Shown here piece after piece: positions 12,150 through 22,484 of a DNA stretch of 64,000 nt. Position 1 is the first letter of the stretch. Each line of letters opens with the position of its first letter. Source of the DNA: Ophioderma brevispina (lineage: Eukaryota > Echinodermata > Ophiuroidea > Amphilepidida > Ophiodermatidae); the NCBI GenBank assembly GCA_023653785.1, contig JAMKCH010058227.1:1-64000 (forward strand). Reading direction: 5' to 3'. A model generated the notes under the pieces. The model was not told the origin of the DNA, ran no database searches, and saw only the letters and a list, made by a program, of their open reading frames with translations. The translations under genes and the position numbers were made by a program.

Positions 12150-12860
12150 TAAAGAAGGTTTTAAAATGCTACCTTCTAGAAATCAACAGAAATTGAGTTT
12201 TCTCTAGTAGCTTGTACATTGAAGTGTAAAAAATAGTAATACCTTGAAGATATTTAGCAAGCGTTTTGTATGTACGGAAAGCTAAAACGTCTGATTTTAA
12301 AACGAAAAATGCTCGATTAGCTACAATTTAATAGAAATTGAATTATATATGCATATAAAACTAATAAAAGTTTAAAGTTACGTTTAGAAATCCAAAGTAC
12401 TTTACGTTCTTCAAGGGGTTGTTCTTAAGGATTTGAAGTGTAACAACGCTTTTTTGACAGTTTCGCAGGGTTTTGATGTACGGAAAGCTAAAACGTATGA
12501 TTTTAAAACGAAAAATGCTCTATTATCACAATGTAATAGTAATTGAATTATATATGCATATAAAAAACTCATGAAATAAAAGTTTACAATGCTACGTTCT
12601 AGAAATCCAAAACAGTACTTACGTTCTAATAGTGTTGTAGATTGAAGTGTTAAAAACGGCCTTTTTGACAAGTATCGCAGGGTTTTGTAGTAGGAAAGCT
12701 TTAAAAACGTATGATTTTTAAAACGAAAAATGCTCTTATTATTTACATGGAATAGTTAATTGAATTTATATGCATATAAAACTAATAAGATAAAGTTTAC
12801 AATGCTACATTCTAGAAATCCAACAGAACTGCGTCTCAAGTGGTTGTGGATGAGTGGAAA
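12150..12860 (+). repeat. ~210-bp tandem repeat, left block
   Basis: The unit contains GTACGGAAAGCTAAAACGT, TTTTAAAACGAAAAATGCTC, GAATTATATATGCATATAAA and TTCTAGAAATCCAA. The GTTTTG-TACGGAAAGC junction occurs at about 12262, 12471 and 12682, a period of 209-211 bases. Copies differ by substitutions and indels. The array is cut by a LINE insertion and resumes at 13666. Confidence 0.85.
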
Positions 12861-13665
12861 AACAATCAATCACTCACCGCTTTATTTATTCACGAAACAC
12901 AATCATCAGTAGTTTTTTTCACTGAGGCCGTGAGGCAAAATATTAACATATATAAAAAATACATGGTTAAAACCATAGGGTACATGTACATTGGCATGTG
13001 TGATTGGTAATGTGAAGGTACATATGTTAAAAGACAAGTAGAGTATTGGTTAAAATGTGAAAAAGTGAGCTTTATAAGAGCCATTAGGTGATGCAATATT
13101 TTAAGTGTAGATTTAAAACTGTTAGAGAAGATGATCTCTGTAATTTATAATCTAATTTGTTCCATCAATTGCACCACGGTAAGAAATACTGCTTTTTTAT
13201 AATCAGTTCTTGGTTTAGGGAATGGAATATGTATTACTTCTGCGACAAGTAGAGTTGTTAGATTGAATGAAAAAAGATCATTAAGACAGAATGGTGCCAG
13301 TTTATTAAGAACTTTATATGTTAAGATATTGCAGTTAAAAACTTGCCTATTTGCAAGTGAAGCCCAATTAAGTTCATTAAGACACATCAGCACTGGGTGT
13401 CCCATGTTGCCACACAAATAATGCGGCTGCCCTAATTTGAATTGTTTGGAGACGATTTGCAATAGTGAGACCGCAATTTCCCCAAACTATGTTACACTAA
13501 TCAAGATGGGGTAGCACACAAGACATGTAAACGGTTTTAAGTATGTTACATGGCAATAGCGGTTACATTTCGTTACCATGTATAATACTTTCACCGGGCC
13601 TTCTTACGTATATGCTCAATATTTTCATTCCAAGTTAGATTTTATCGATGATGACGCCCAGATAT
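12861..13665 (-). mobile_element. 5'-truncated LINE (CR1/Jockey/L2-like) inserted in tandem array
   Basis: Read on the minus strand, the insert begins near 13665 with a CKYLGV-type segment followed by a decayed stretch, passes the C-terminal end of a reverse transcriptase polypeptide (13145-13462) and ends near 12861 in AATAAATAAAG...TGATTGATTG, a short tandem tail typical of this kind of LINE. The array unit on both sides would be contiguous without it. Several frame changes and stops break the coding region, so it is a dead copy. Assignment to a LINE group related to CR1, Jockey or L2 rests on the protein motifs; the exact clade is not determined. Confidence 0.8.
13145..13462 (-). pseudogene. 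reverse transcriptase C-terminal fragment
   Basis: The translated fragment contains ELNWASLANRQVFNCNIL and YKVLNKLAPFCLNDLF, which match the conserved C-terminal segment of non-LTR retrotransposon ORF2 proteins (a Leu-x-Trp-x-x-Leu...Arg...Tyr-Lys-x-Leu-Asn-x-Leu-Ala-Pro pattern). A further segment with PRTDYKK resembles the usual downstream R-T-x-x-x-K region. The endonuclease and catalytic polymerase domains are absent because of 5' truncation. Upstream sequence continues in other frames, showing indels. Confidence 0.75.
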
Positions 13666-13915
13666 TTACAAACGGCTTTTTGACGGTATTTCGCAGGGTT
13701 TTGTATATATGTACGGAAAGCGAAACGTGTGATTTTAAAACGAAAAAAATGCTCTATTATCTAAAATTTAATAGTAATTGAATTATATATGCATATAAAA
13801 GCAAAAATTAAGGTTTAAAATGCTACTTTCTAGGAAACAAACAGAACTGGCGTTCTCAAGTGGTTGTAAATTGAAGTGTAAAAGCCGGCAATTTTGACGG
13901 TATTTTACCACTGTT
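13666..13915 (+). repeat. ~210-bp tandem repeat, right block
   Basis: Resumes the array after the LINE: AAACGGCTTTTTGACGGTAT, then TGTACGGAAAGCGAAACGT, GAATTATATATGCATATAAA and a last partial unit ending near 13910. Confidence 0.85.
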
Positions 13916-15361
13916 TCTACGGCTTGTGAGCAAACGAGCCACATTTTACAGAATGAAAGGTTAAGTACTAATTAGTATCAATCTCTACATATATAGCCAA
14001 GTACAGTACCAATAATCTCTTTTAAATTTACGTTTAGGTACTTTTTTCCAAATGCCCTAAATTTTGCATGAATTGCGCAATTCTCTATATTTTTTTTTTA
14101 TTATATGGCGAGGATAGAATTTGGAAAGTAGTCCAAGGTCAAACAAGATGAGAAAGAAGATATGAAAAGGAAGTATGGGGCAGGGGCGGTGCCCCTAAAT
14201 TGATAATAAGAAAATAATGCAGAATCAGCCCATTTTGAGCCAAATCTGCCCTTGTGCCCCCTTTATTGACCACTGTGGATCCCCCTATGAAGAACATGAG
14301 ACCAGAAAAGGGTGAAAAGTCGCGAAAGAAAGAGTAGGCCTAATGATAATAGTGCATAAACAGAGCCAACTTGAATGGGGTAGCAAAATAAACCAAGTGA
14401 TACATAATTACCCTCTCACCAGTGGGGCGGACAGCCAATGTTCGATACCAGAGTTGGGAGTTTGGAGGTTGCCGAGCTCATATGGAGCTCTTTGTGAAAA
14501 TCCCTAAATCGGCATTATTTGCCCCAATTTGCCTGATCGATTACTCAAAACGCTTGATGAATTCCCAATTTTTACCATACGGCGAGAAGGACATTAAGCA
14601 ATTTGTTCTGCGAACTTTTAGTTGTGCCCGAATCTTCAGAAAACCATCAGACTGGCACCCCCAAAAACGTGATCCGGTCCTGGAATCGTTATCACGCCAT
14701 AATCCCTCTAAGCAGGAACGCGCTGCTATCTCAACCCTTGAATCTAATTACAAAATTGCCCGGGGGTGGTGGGTGGGGGCACTCACTATGATTGGCACGC
14801 GTCATCATGCTCCTGTCGATAGACCTCCTTTTATTACCAATCTGTCACCCAATGATCCCCATTTTAAAGTCCGCAAACTCAATGCCCAGATTTTAGGGAT
14901 CTGACACTGAATGACCCTTTTTTGCTCAAAACCTATTGTTTGGTTCCACCCCTGCTAGTTTGGGTGTAACAAAAAGAGTAGGGGATTTATTATACATCAG
15001 GTAGGATTGTTCTATAGCCATCAAAGTGTTTTAATTCACTTTGGCACACACCAAATGCCCCCGTTTATTCTCTTCCACACCGAATGCCCCCATTTTATTC
15101 TCTCTACACTGAATGACCCCCTTTTTTGCAAGAAATCAGTCACCCATAGCTCTTGATATCAAGGGTCGGTAGGAGCAGGTACGTCACTTTCATATACGAG
15201 TGCCCCTCCCCCGGCAAAATTGTTATTAAACCGGCACAAACACCATGAACACACACACGCGCACACACATACACACACGCACGCACGCACGAACGCACGC
15301 ACACACACACAAACACACACACACACACTTATGAATCGCTATTTATTTGTTTGAAATCATT
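13916..15361. other. intergenic with simple repeats, no gene accepted
   Basis: The 160-residue frame at 14422-14904 has no recognisable domain and spans a GCCCGGGGGTGG-type repeat end shared with 35829, so it is not called. At about 15045-15125 a ~32-base unit (ACACYRAATGMCCCC plus a T-rich part) repeats about three times. No other signal. Confidence 0.45.
15239..15330. repeat. (AC)n microsatellite
   Basis: CA dinucleotide array interrupted by CGCACG units. It gives rise to the Cys/Val-rich minus-strand chance frame. Confidence 0.95.
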
Positions 15362-16406
15362 ACACTCTTAAAATATTTTACTCAATGTGGATTAAAAAGG
15401 AACCACATGACCCTTTTCTGTTGGTTAACACTTACATGAGATAATTGGCTTGGGTCTCTAGGAACCCCCTTCCCCTTAGACACCAACCGTTGGTGCCTAA
15501 GGGGATGGGTGAAAAATATAAATTAGCAAACCCCGTTGCCAGAAATATTTTTCTGTTTATGTATGTTTATATGCATGGAACAAAATTAATTATAAAATCA
15601 GAAAAATAATTAGTCCTTTATGTGCTGAAAAGCGATTTCATCATCGAGCGACTGCTCGCCATTGCTGAACAAACCTATGGCAAATACGTGTCGTAGCTAC
15701 TGCCCACAAAAAATACAAGAATGCACAAAATGGTAATGTTTGTGCTAAATATAATGTAAATTGGTCATTTTTGAGCAGATATAAACATCAAAATGATTTA
15801 CAAAGTTTGGTTTTAAAAATGCTGTGGAAGCAGGGTCAGGGAAACATTTTGTTCCATTTTGAACAATTTGACACATTTCGAAAACAATGATTTGTCCCTA
15901 ATTTCTATACGATAAACCGGTGTGGCAGGAATTATAGTCCTCCGGACTCACAGTCCGCCTACAACGGTGAAGAATAGGGCACTCGATTCAGACGACTCTT
16001 CACGCAACATTTAGTTTCACGCTTTATTCCGTTATCGTCTATGGAGCCCGGACTATGGTTCCTGCCGGACCATATCTCATTTTACACCGGAACTCATTTA
16101 CAAAAAATGTATACTTCACCTTTGGCCTTGTCTTATGGAAAACACCTCAAAGGTTTGGTATGAGCTTCAAAAGCTGATATGAGCTTCATTTGAAAATTCC
16201 CTCAGGAAAGTGGTTTTCTTAAGGGGTTCCATGCGAACCCCCTTATTCACCAGCGTTACTGAAAACACCTTAGGCACTTAGTTGAGTAAACCTTACGTAT
16301 TTTGGGGTAACATACACTCAACGTTATATAAGGTGTATTAACTTTGACCAATATTTTACTCAACATAAACGGTGGTTCTTTTTTAATCAACATTTTCTAC
16401 AGTGAA
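15362..16406. mobile_element. ~1.05-kb inverted-repeat element carrying a nested MITE
   Basis: The left end has CACTCTTAAAATATTTTACT then GATTAAAAAGGAACCA. The right end has the inverted complement TGGTTCTTTTTTAATCAACA then TTTTCTACAGTGAA. TTTACTCAAC words also recur in inverted orientation near 16355. A 22735-22905 segment shares GTTGAGTAAAA words. No transposase frame. A second MITE is inserted at 15910-16092. Confidence 0.65.
15910..16092 (+). mobile_element. ~180-bp MITE, copy 1, nested
   Basis: Ends are CGATAAACCGGTG and TTTACACCGG. The interior CAGTCCGCCTACAACG, GCACTCGATTCA and GGAGCCCGGACTATGG are shared with 18106-18277. Inserted within the inverted-repeat element at 15362-16406. 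Non-coding. Confidence 0.8.
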
Positions 16407-18105
16407 TGCAAGATTGCAAACACTCTATAGCTTGATGAGTACAAAAAGGCAAATGCGACAACCGGATAACTAAAATCGTTCTGTATTTAACTATGGATCT
16501 CTTATTTTTTTAAAAAGGGTTATTATTTACGTAGAAATTACAAATATTACAATAGGCGCAATCATTTCTTTTTACTCTAAGAACATGATACATTTTACAA
16601 TTTCAAAGTTGTCCATACTCGATATCAATCAACTTTGGAAAAAAAAATCAGCTCTTGTTATTGTCTTCTGAACGTATTTGGGACTATCTGTACCCTAATT
16701 TAACAACAACAAAAAATAACTAATACTCATGAATTATTATGAAAACCATCACTGGTCTGTTGACAGTTTTGAAGAGAAAAAGATCATGGATAAACATCTT
16801 CAAGTCTCTACTGTTCATTTGGAAATTAAATTTACATTCAAGGAAAAAAATAATAAACCCGCAACCATTGAAGTGAGCCTCCTTACAATGTCCGCATAAA
16901 ATTCATTTCCTCTTGGCATGATTTTTTAAATACAAGAGGTGCATTTCGTGGTGCATTTCGTGATTCTAGCACCTTCTGTTTTTTTTTTCTTTTCAATTGC
17001 AAAAATTATCAAACTCTTCAATTACCTATCAAAACGCCAAGTTCGCCGATTATCGTGTTTGGTTTGTTCTCGTCAAAATACCACAGAACATGGAGTTAAT
17101 TTATTTATTTATCTATCTCTTGGTAAACAAAATTTCAGCAGTTCCACAAAAAATAAATATGGGGATAATAATCCCTGATTTCCATGGATTTTCAATTTTG
17201 ATAACGTAATAAACCCTATTCTTTTGACACACAAAGTGTTTGCAAGCCTGCTTTACAAAATTCTGAGAGGTGGTGTTGTAGTTGTATTTTACCTTTTTCC
17301 TTTGTCATCATTTTTGTTTTGACCAAAACAAGATTTTTTGCATGTACATATAGCCGACCTCCAAATTAAAGACTCTCAAAAATGCATTGTAAATATGCCC
17401 TGGTGACATCACACCAACGCAGAGGTACACAAGTGTATGGAAAGGTTTGACTGCTGAGAATTTGAACACCAAATGTGAACAATTGATTGGAATTACGCGG
17501 CAGTAACGTTTTACATGAATGAATGATAAAGCATGCAGAGGAATATCCAACTGAAAAAATGTGTAAATGTATTAATCAGTCCACAATGTAGGCCAGGAAA
17601 TTTCACCTCCATGTGGTCTGTGATCACACAAAGATCCATTTCTTAAACCTAAAAACCATGGCTTTTCACTCATTTTAGCCTACAAATGCGAGTGCTTCAG
17701 GAATTTTAGCATGATCATTAAACGCCTTGTTTTGTTATTTAACTTTGAACACTTTAACCAAAGATGTATGTACTGGTACGCGTTTTAACACTGTGCAGTA
17801 TATTATTTTTCCCAAAAGTTTTTTTAATTTCACCACGGTGGCAGTATGACACGTTTCAATGCATGATGGATTTGTTGAAATCACCTCTGGGAGGGCCCTA
17901 TGTCGACATGATGGCAAAAGTGAAGCAGTGGAATATTTCAAACGTTTCAATCTGCCTGAATGAAGTATCACCATCTTAAATTTTGGGCGCGCGTCTGCTT
18001 TCGCGTGATGTCATCAGATATCATCTAACCTGCTCCATTCCAAAATTTGAGATGATTAGGATTTTTCGTTTTGATGGCATGTAACCTTAACGAGACATTT
18101 TTTTT
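16407..18105. other. intergenic, no gene seen
   Basis: Short chance frames only. The stretch 17630-17760 shares TTTTAGCATGATCAT and neighbouring words with 60418-60548 and is probably a dispersed repeat. Confidence 0.45.
17630..17760 (+). repeat. dispersed repeat shared with 60418-60548
   Basis: Aligned blocks: CATTTTAGCC, GAATTTTAGCATGATCAT, a CTTGTTTTG-like stretch and TTGAACACT. Copies differ by several indels. Element type unknown. Confidence 0.65.
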
Positions 18106-18277
18106 CGACCCGGTGAAGAAGTATTATATCCGCCGAAGCTCGCAGTCCGCCTACAACGATCAAGAATATAGCACTCGATTCATTGACCTTCACGCAACAT
18201 ATTTCACGCTTGTATTCGTTTCGCCTGGAGCCCGGACTATGGCTCCCGCCGGACTATAGTTGCTTTCACCCGGGTCG
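18106..18277 (+). mobile_element. 172-bp MITE, copy 2
   Basis: Terminal inverted repeats CGACCCGGTGAA and TTTCACCCGGGTCG. The interior is shared with 15910-16092. These ends are better preserved than in copy 1. Non-coding. Confidence 0.85.
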
Positions 18278-18286
18278 ATATGCAGT

Positions 18287-18535
18287 ATAGAAATTTCTTC
18301 CATTTGCTCGCAAATGATAGTTAGTCCATTGAAGAATAGAGCTATATTTTTCACATAAAACATCAGATACCCCAAACAGATGGGGAACATAAGAGGCTAA
18401 AGACATCGAGGGAATTTGTAGGATAACTTTAATTTTGCCGTAAGTTTAATCAACAAAATGTGTCTGTTACATGCATTCATAGACTCGTCTCATTGATATT
18501 AAAACCCACAAAGGTCACAGGGGTTCTTTACTTCA
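18287..18535 (+). mobile_element. partial copy of ACTGGCACATTT MITE
   Basis: Aligns with the left ~250 bases of 2490-3005: GAAATTTCTTCCATTTGCTC, GATAGTTAGTCCATTGAAGA, TTTAATCAACAAAATGTG and TGATATTAAAACCCA. The terminal repeat and right half are missing. Confidence 0.75.
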
Positions 18536-18689
18536 TAATTTCCAATACAACAGTGCAAAAAATGGAAATAGGCTGGGGCGTATTTGTTTACATTTAGAAG
18601 AAATCGCTGATAGAGGCTTTAATGCAGCTTATATTTTGCGTCATAAGTGTGAATGATAAATCGTGTTGTGAAAACTTTGCTTAATATGG

Positions 18690-18870
18690 CATACACGTCT
18701 AAAAACTATTGCCAATTTTACAGTGGCTTACGGCAGCAATTCGCCATCAGATTACGTCAAAAATACAATATACTTTTAAAAATTAATTCAATCAAAACAC
18801 TTAACAACATAAGTATTACAGAGATTGTGAATGGTATAGAGAAAAACGCAAAAATGGCAAACACCATAAC
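18690..18870 (+). mobile_element. left half of TACACTGTAAA-type MITE, split by foldback element
   Basis: Shares GGCAGCAATTCGCCA, TAATTCAATCAAAACA, GATTGTGAATGGTAGAG-like and AAAAACGC words with the element at 47685. The matching right half continues at 22316 after the foldback element. Confidence 0.6.
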
Positions 18871-18916
18871 TTAGCTATCCAACCGAGTCTGTCAAAGATT
18901 CATTGGCCATTTCGGG

Positions 18917-20030
18917 TCATAACTAGCTCAATTTTCTGCTCGCAGAAATGAATTTCTGCTCGCCTAAAATAGTTCAACGAGCTTGAAATTATATCCAGTC
19001 AAAATTAAGTCGAGCCGGTTTTAAACAATGAAAGGAGCTTTTTTGGCGAGACTGAAATGTTGAACTAATTTCAGCCACCGAAATTTTAATTTCTGCGAGC
19101 AGAAAATTCATTTCGCTCGCTGTGAAATTACAACCAATCAGGAATCGTTTTTTAATGCGAGGCAAATTAACCTGGCCAACTCGTTCATAAGTATGAATTT
19201 CGCTCGACGAAATTAATTTTCCCGCTGAAATACCCAGCAAAAAGGAACACGTTTTTTCGGCAGAGCTGAAATTCCAGCAAATGAAAAGCAATTAATTTCT
19301 GCTCGCAGAAATTCAATGCAATGAATTTCTGCTCGCCGAAATTGAATTTCTGCTCGCTGACATTACAGCCAATAGGAAGGCGTTTTCTTCAGCGAGCTGA
19401 AATTCCAGCCAATGAAAAGCAATGAATTTTATGCTCGCCGCAATTAATTTCTGCTTCGCTGAAACTTACAGCCAATAGGGGGACACGTTTTTTTCGGCCA
19501 GCTGAAATTCCAGCCCATGAAAACGAAAGTACATTTCTCGCCTCGCCGAAATTCAAATGCACTGAATTTCTGCTCGCCGAAAAAAAAAAATGAATTTTCT
19601 GCCGCTGACATTACAGCCAATAGGAAGGTTTTTTTCAGCGAGCTTAAATTCCAGCAAATGAAAAGCAATGAACTTCTGCTCGCCGAAATTACCGCCAATA
19701 GGAAGGCCGTTTTTTTCAGCGAGCTGAAAGTCCAGCCAAGAAAAGCAATGTGAATTTCTGCTCGACGAAATTAATTTCTGCTCGTGAAATTACACCATAG
19801 GAAGCATTTTTTTCAGCAAGCTGAAATTCCACGCAAATGAAAAGCAATGAATTTATGCTCGCCGAAAAAATGAATTTCTGCTCGCTGAAATTACAGCCAA
19901 TACGAAGGTTTTTTCTTTCAGCGAGCTGACATTCCAGCCAATCAATGCAAAATTAATTTCTGCCTCGCCAAAATTAATTTCTGCTCGCTGGAAATTACAG
20001 ACAATAGGAGAAGACGTTTTTTTCAGCCCA
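18917..20030 (+). repeat. foldback left arm, ~105-bp tandem subunits
   Basis: The CCAATAGGAAG block recurs roughly every 85-140 bases (near 19370, 19475, 19612, 19693, 19790, 19898 and 20005). Each subunit has two CCAAT pentamers and two to three TTTCTGCTCGC words; copies differ by many single-base indels. Confidence 0.85.
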
Positions 20031-20309
20031 ATAAGATTTTCGACCTTGGGCAAACGGATGACAACAAGCTGGACGACAGACGACCACATACCCTTTTTAG
20101 GACTTTGCGGAGTTAGTAATTTGGTAACGATCACATACAAGTGGTTGTCATTCAACACCTGACGATATAATCCCTCTATACGTATACGCGATTTTGTCAC
20201 AGTTCGCATAAGTCAAGTTCAACGCACAAGCAACCGCTGTGAATTGACACGTTAACACAGCTTTTTAAAAATTTATTTTGCTTTGTAAGCTTGTGCACAA
20301 ATTGCAACT

Positions 20310-21046
20310 GTGAGAAATAAATCTCAGCCATCAATCTTTATTGTTTCATGTACAGGTCCACAAAAAAAGTTCTTCGAGGATATGTCGGCCAAAATTGATT
20401 AATGATGAGTATTACTATTAATATAATAAATGTTGCAAAATATATAATAATTTATATTAAGGAGAGGGATGGGGGGAGGGGGGGGAAGGGGAGGGGAGGG
20501 GGAATGGGGAGGGAAATGGGGGAGGGGACGGAAGGGAGGGAGGGGAGGCGGGAGGAGATGGAGAGAGAGGGGGAATGGGAAAGGGGAATGTGGAAGGGGA
20601 AGGAAAAAGGGGAATGGGGAAGGGACATGGGGAGGGAAAGGGAGGAGGGGAATGGGGGAGAGGAAAGTGGGGGCGGAGGTGGCAGGGAATTGGGGGGGAG
20701 CAGGGGGAGGAATGGAATGGGGAGGGAAATGGGGAAGGGGAATTGGGGGGAGGGGGAATGGGGGAGAGGAATGGGGGAGGGGGAATGGGGGAGAGGAATG
20801 GGGGGGGAACAATGGGGGAGGGGGAATGGGGAGGGAAATGAAGGGATAATGGGGAGGGGGATTGGGGAGGGGGAAGCGATGGGAGCCGGGGAGAAATAAT
20901 CTCAGCATCATTTTCTTTATTGTCATGTATAGGGCCACAAAAAAGTTTCGAGTAAGTTCGGAAATTGCTTAAAGCATGAGTTATTATTATTAAATATAAT
21001 TAAATATTGCAATATACTGTAATAAGATATTAAAGAGAGGGGAGGG
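20310..21046 (+). repeat. duplicated central module of foldback element
   Basis: The block at 20310-20465 (GAGAAATAAATCTCAGCCATC, a TTTATTGTTTCATGTA-like stretch, CCACAAAAAA, an ATTATTATTAA-type AT-rich part and AGAGAGGG) recurs at 20890-21046 in the same orientation. Each copy is followed by a GGGGA-type purine array, so the centre is two units of about 580 bases, the second with a much shorter array. Confidence 0.75.
20460..20890. repeat. G-rich purine minisatellite (GGGGA/GGGAATGG)
   Basis: About 430 bases, almost all purine on the + strand, made of GGGGAGGG, GGGGAATGGGG and GGAAATGGGG variants. It produces three overlapping Gly/Glu-rich frames on + and a Pro/Leu-rich frame on -, none considered a gene. 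Multiple G-runs could form quadruplex structures; this is inference. Confidence 0.9.
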
Positions 21047-21059
21047 GGCAAGGGCGGAG

Positions 21060-22285
21060 GGGGAAAAAACGTCTTCCTATTGGCTGTAATTTCAGCGAGC
21101 AGAATTAATTTCGGCGAGCAGGCAGAAAAATTCATTGCTTTTCATTGGCTGGAATTCAAGCTCGCTGAAAAAAACTCTTCCTATTGGCTGTAATTCAGCG
21201 AGCAGAAAATTAAATGTCGGGAGAGGCAGAAATTAATTGCTTTTCATTGGCTGGAATTTCAGTTCGCTGAAGAGAAACGCCTTCCGAGTGGCTGTAATTT
21301 CACGCGAAGAAGCAAAAATTAATTTCGGCGAGCAGAAGTTCAATTGCTTTTCATGGCTGGAATTTGGAGCTCGCTGAAAAAAACGATTCCTATTGGCTGT
21401 AATTCAGCGAGCTGAAATTCTTTCGGCGAACAGAAATTAATTTCGGCGAGCAGAAGTTCATTGCTTTTCATGGCTGGAATTTCAGCTCGCTTAAAACAAA
21501 CGTATCTTCCTATTGGCTGTAATTTCAGGAGCAGAAATTATTTTGGCGCGAGAAATTATTTCGGCGAGCAGAAAATTCATTTGCTTTATTGGCTGGGAAT
21601 TTCCCAGATCGCTGAAAAAAGGTTTTCCTATTGGCTGTAATTCAGCGAGCAGAAATTAATTTTGGACGAGCAGAAAATTAATTCGGCGATGAGCAGAAAA
21701 TTCATTGCTTTTCATGGGCTGGGAATTCAGATCGCTTGAAAAAACAAGTTTTCCTATTGGCGTAATTTCTGGGAGCATGAAATTAATTTTGGGGCGAGCA
21801 GAAAGTTAATTTGGCGAGCAGAAATTAATTGCGGCGAGCAGAAAATTCATGCGTTTCAATGGCTGGAATTTAGCCGTTGTGCCAACCTTGTGTTCCCACC
21901 TGTTTACCTGTGCCGCCCCCTGCTTAGCTGAAAAAAAAACGTTTTCTATGGGCGTGTATTTCAGCGCGCAGAAATTAATTTTAGCGGAGCGATGGAATTC
22001 ATGGGCCATTTTAATTTTGCGAGCAGAAATTCAGTACTTATGAAAGGGATGGCCAGTTGTTGAATTCGGCGAGGTGAAATTTCATTTCGGCCGAGTTAAA
22101 TATTTCGCGAGGGGGCTTTTTTTGAAATTATTAAAACATTTCCTGCCGCTGAAAAAAACCGTGATTTGATGGTCAATGCCGCCAGATCATAATCTGATTG
22201 ATTAAATTTTGCTCGACACGAAAATTCTGAATTTCACTCGCTGAAATTAATTTATGCGAGCAGAAATTGGAGCTAGTTATGACTA
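21060..22285 (-). repeat. foldback right arm, ~110-bp tandem subunits
   Basis: Inverted orientation of the left-arm subunit: CTTCCTATTGGCTGTAATT, CAGCGAGCAGAAATTAATTT and TTCATTGCTTTTCATTGGCT recur about every 105-120 bases (near 21075, 21180, 21385, 21508, 21628 and 21750). The outer end decays and closes with GGAGCTAGTTATGA. Confidence 0.85.
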
Positions 22286-22315
22286 GTATTGGCAATGATA
22301 GTCAACCGAATTTTT

Positions 22316-22484
22316 AGTGTAGTGTACTGTATAGAATGTCCCAGTTGTTGTAAAAGATGCTCAATCTGTAAAATATAACGTGAATTTGAATGGAAACGTA
22401 AAACGATGTTATTTTTGCGGCGATTTGTTGGCAGGGTCGCTTTCCAATTTTAAGTACAGTATTGTTCCTGTAAATTTTAGTACT
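22316..22484 (+). mobile_element. right half of TACACTGTAAA-type MITE split by foldback element
   Basis: Shares GTGAATTTGAATGGAAAC, a TTTTTGCGGCG-like part, TTTGTTGGCAG and CCTGTAAATTTTA with 47940-48040. With 18690-18870 it makes one interrupted MITE. Confidence 0.65.

Larger units (their letters stand above)
18871..22315. mobile_element. ~3.4-kb foldback-type transposable element
   Basis: Both ends carry TCATAACTAGCTC followed by TTTCTGCTCGC in inverted orientation. Each arm is over 1 kb and is itself a degenerate tandem array of a ~105-110-bp subunit (left arm to about 20030, right arm from about 21060), in opposite orientations. The subunit contains AATTTCTGCTCGC, ATTACAGCCAATAGGAAG, TTTTTTTCAGCGAGCTGAAA and CCAGCCAATGAAAAGCAATG. 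The centre (20030-21060) is unrelated single-copy and simple-repeat DNA. Long inverted ends made of short tandem units define foldback elements, such as the TU elements known from sea urchin. No transposase seen. Insertion split an older MITE (18690-18870 and 22316-22484). Confidence 0.8.

Noticed and set aside
14422..14904. 160-residue plus-strand frame
   Set aside because: No recognisable domain, an overlapping alternative frame, and it runs through a dispersed GCCCGGGGGTGG repeat end.
20399..20938. Long Pro/Leu-rich and Gly/Glu-rich frames on both strands
   Set aside because: They are translations of a GGGGA-type simple array inside the foldback element; all frames stay open because the tract is nearly pure purine.
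18917..22285. CRISPR-like regular repeat
   Set aside because: Subunits are contiguous, diverged, inverted between arms and lack unique spacers; the setting is eukaryotic.
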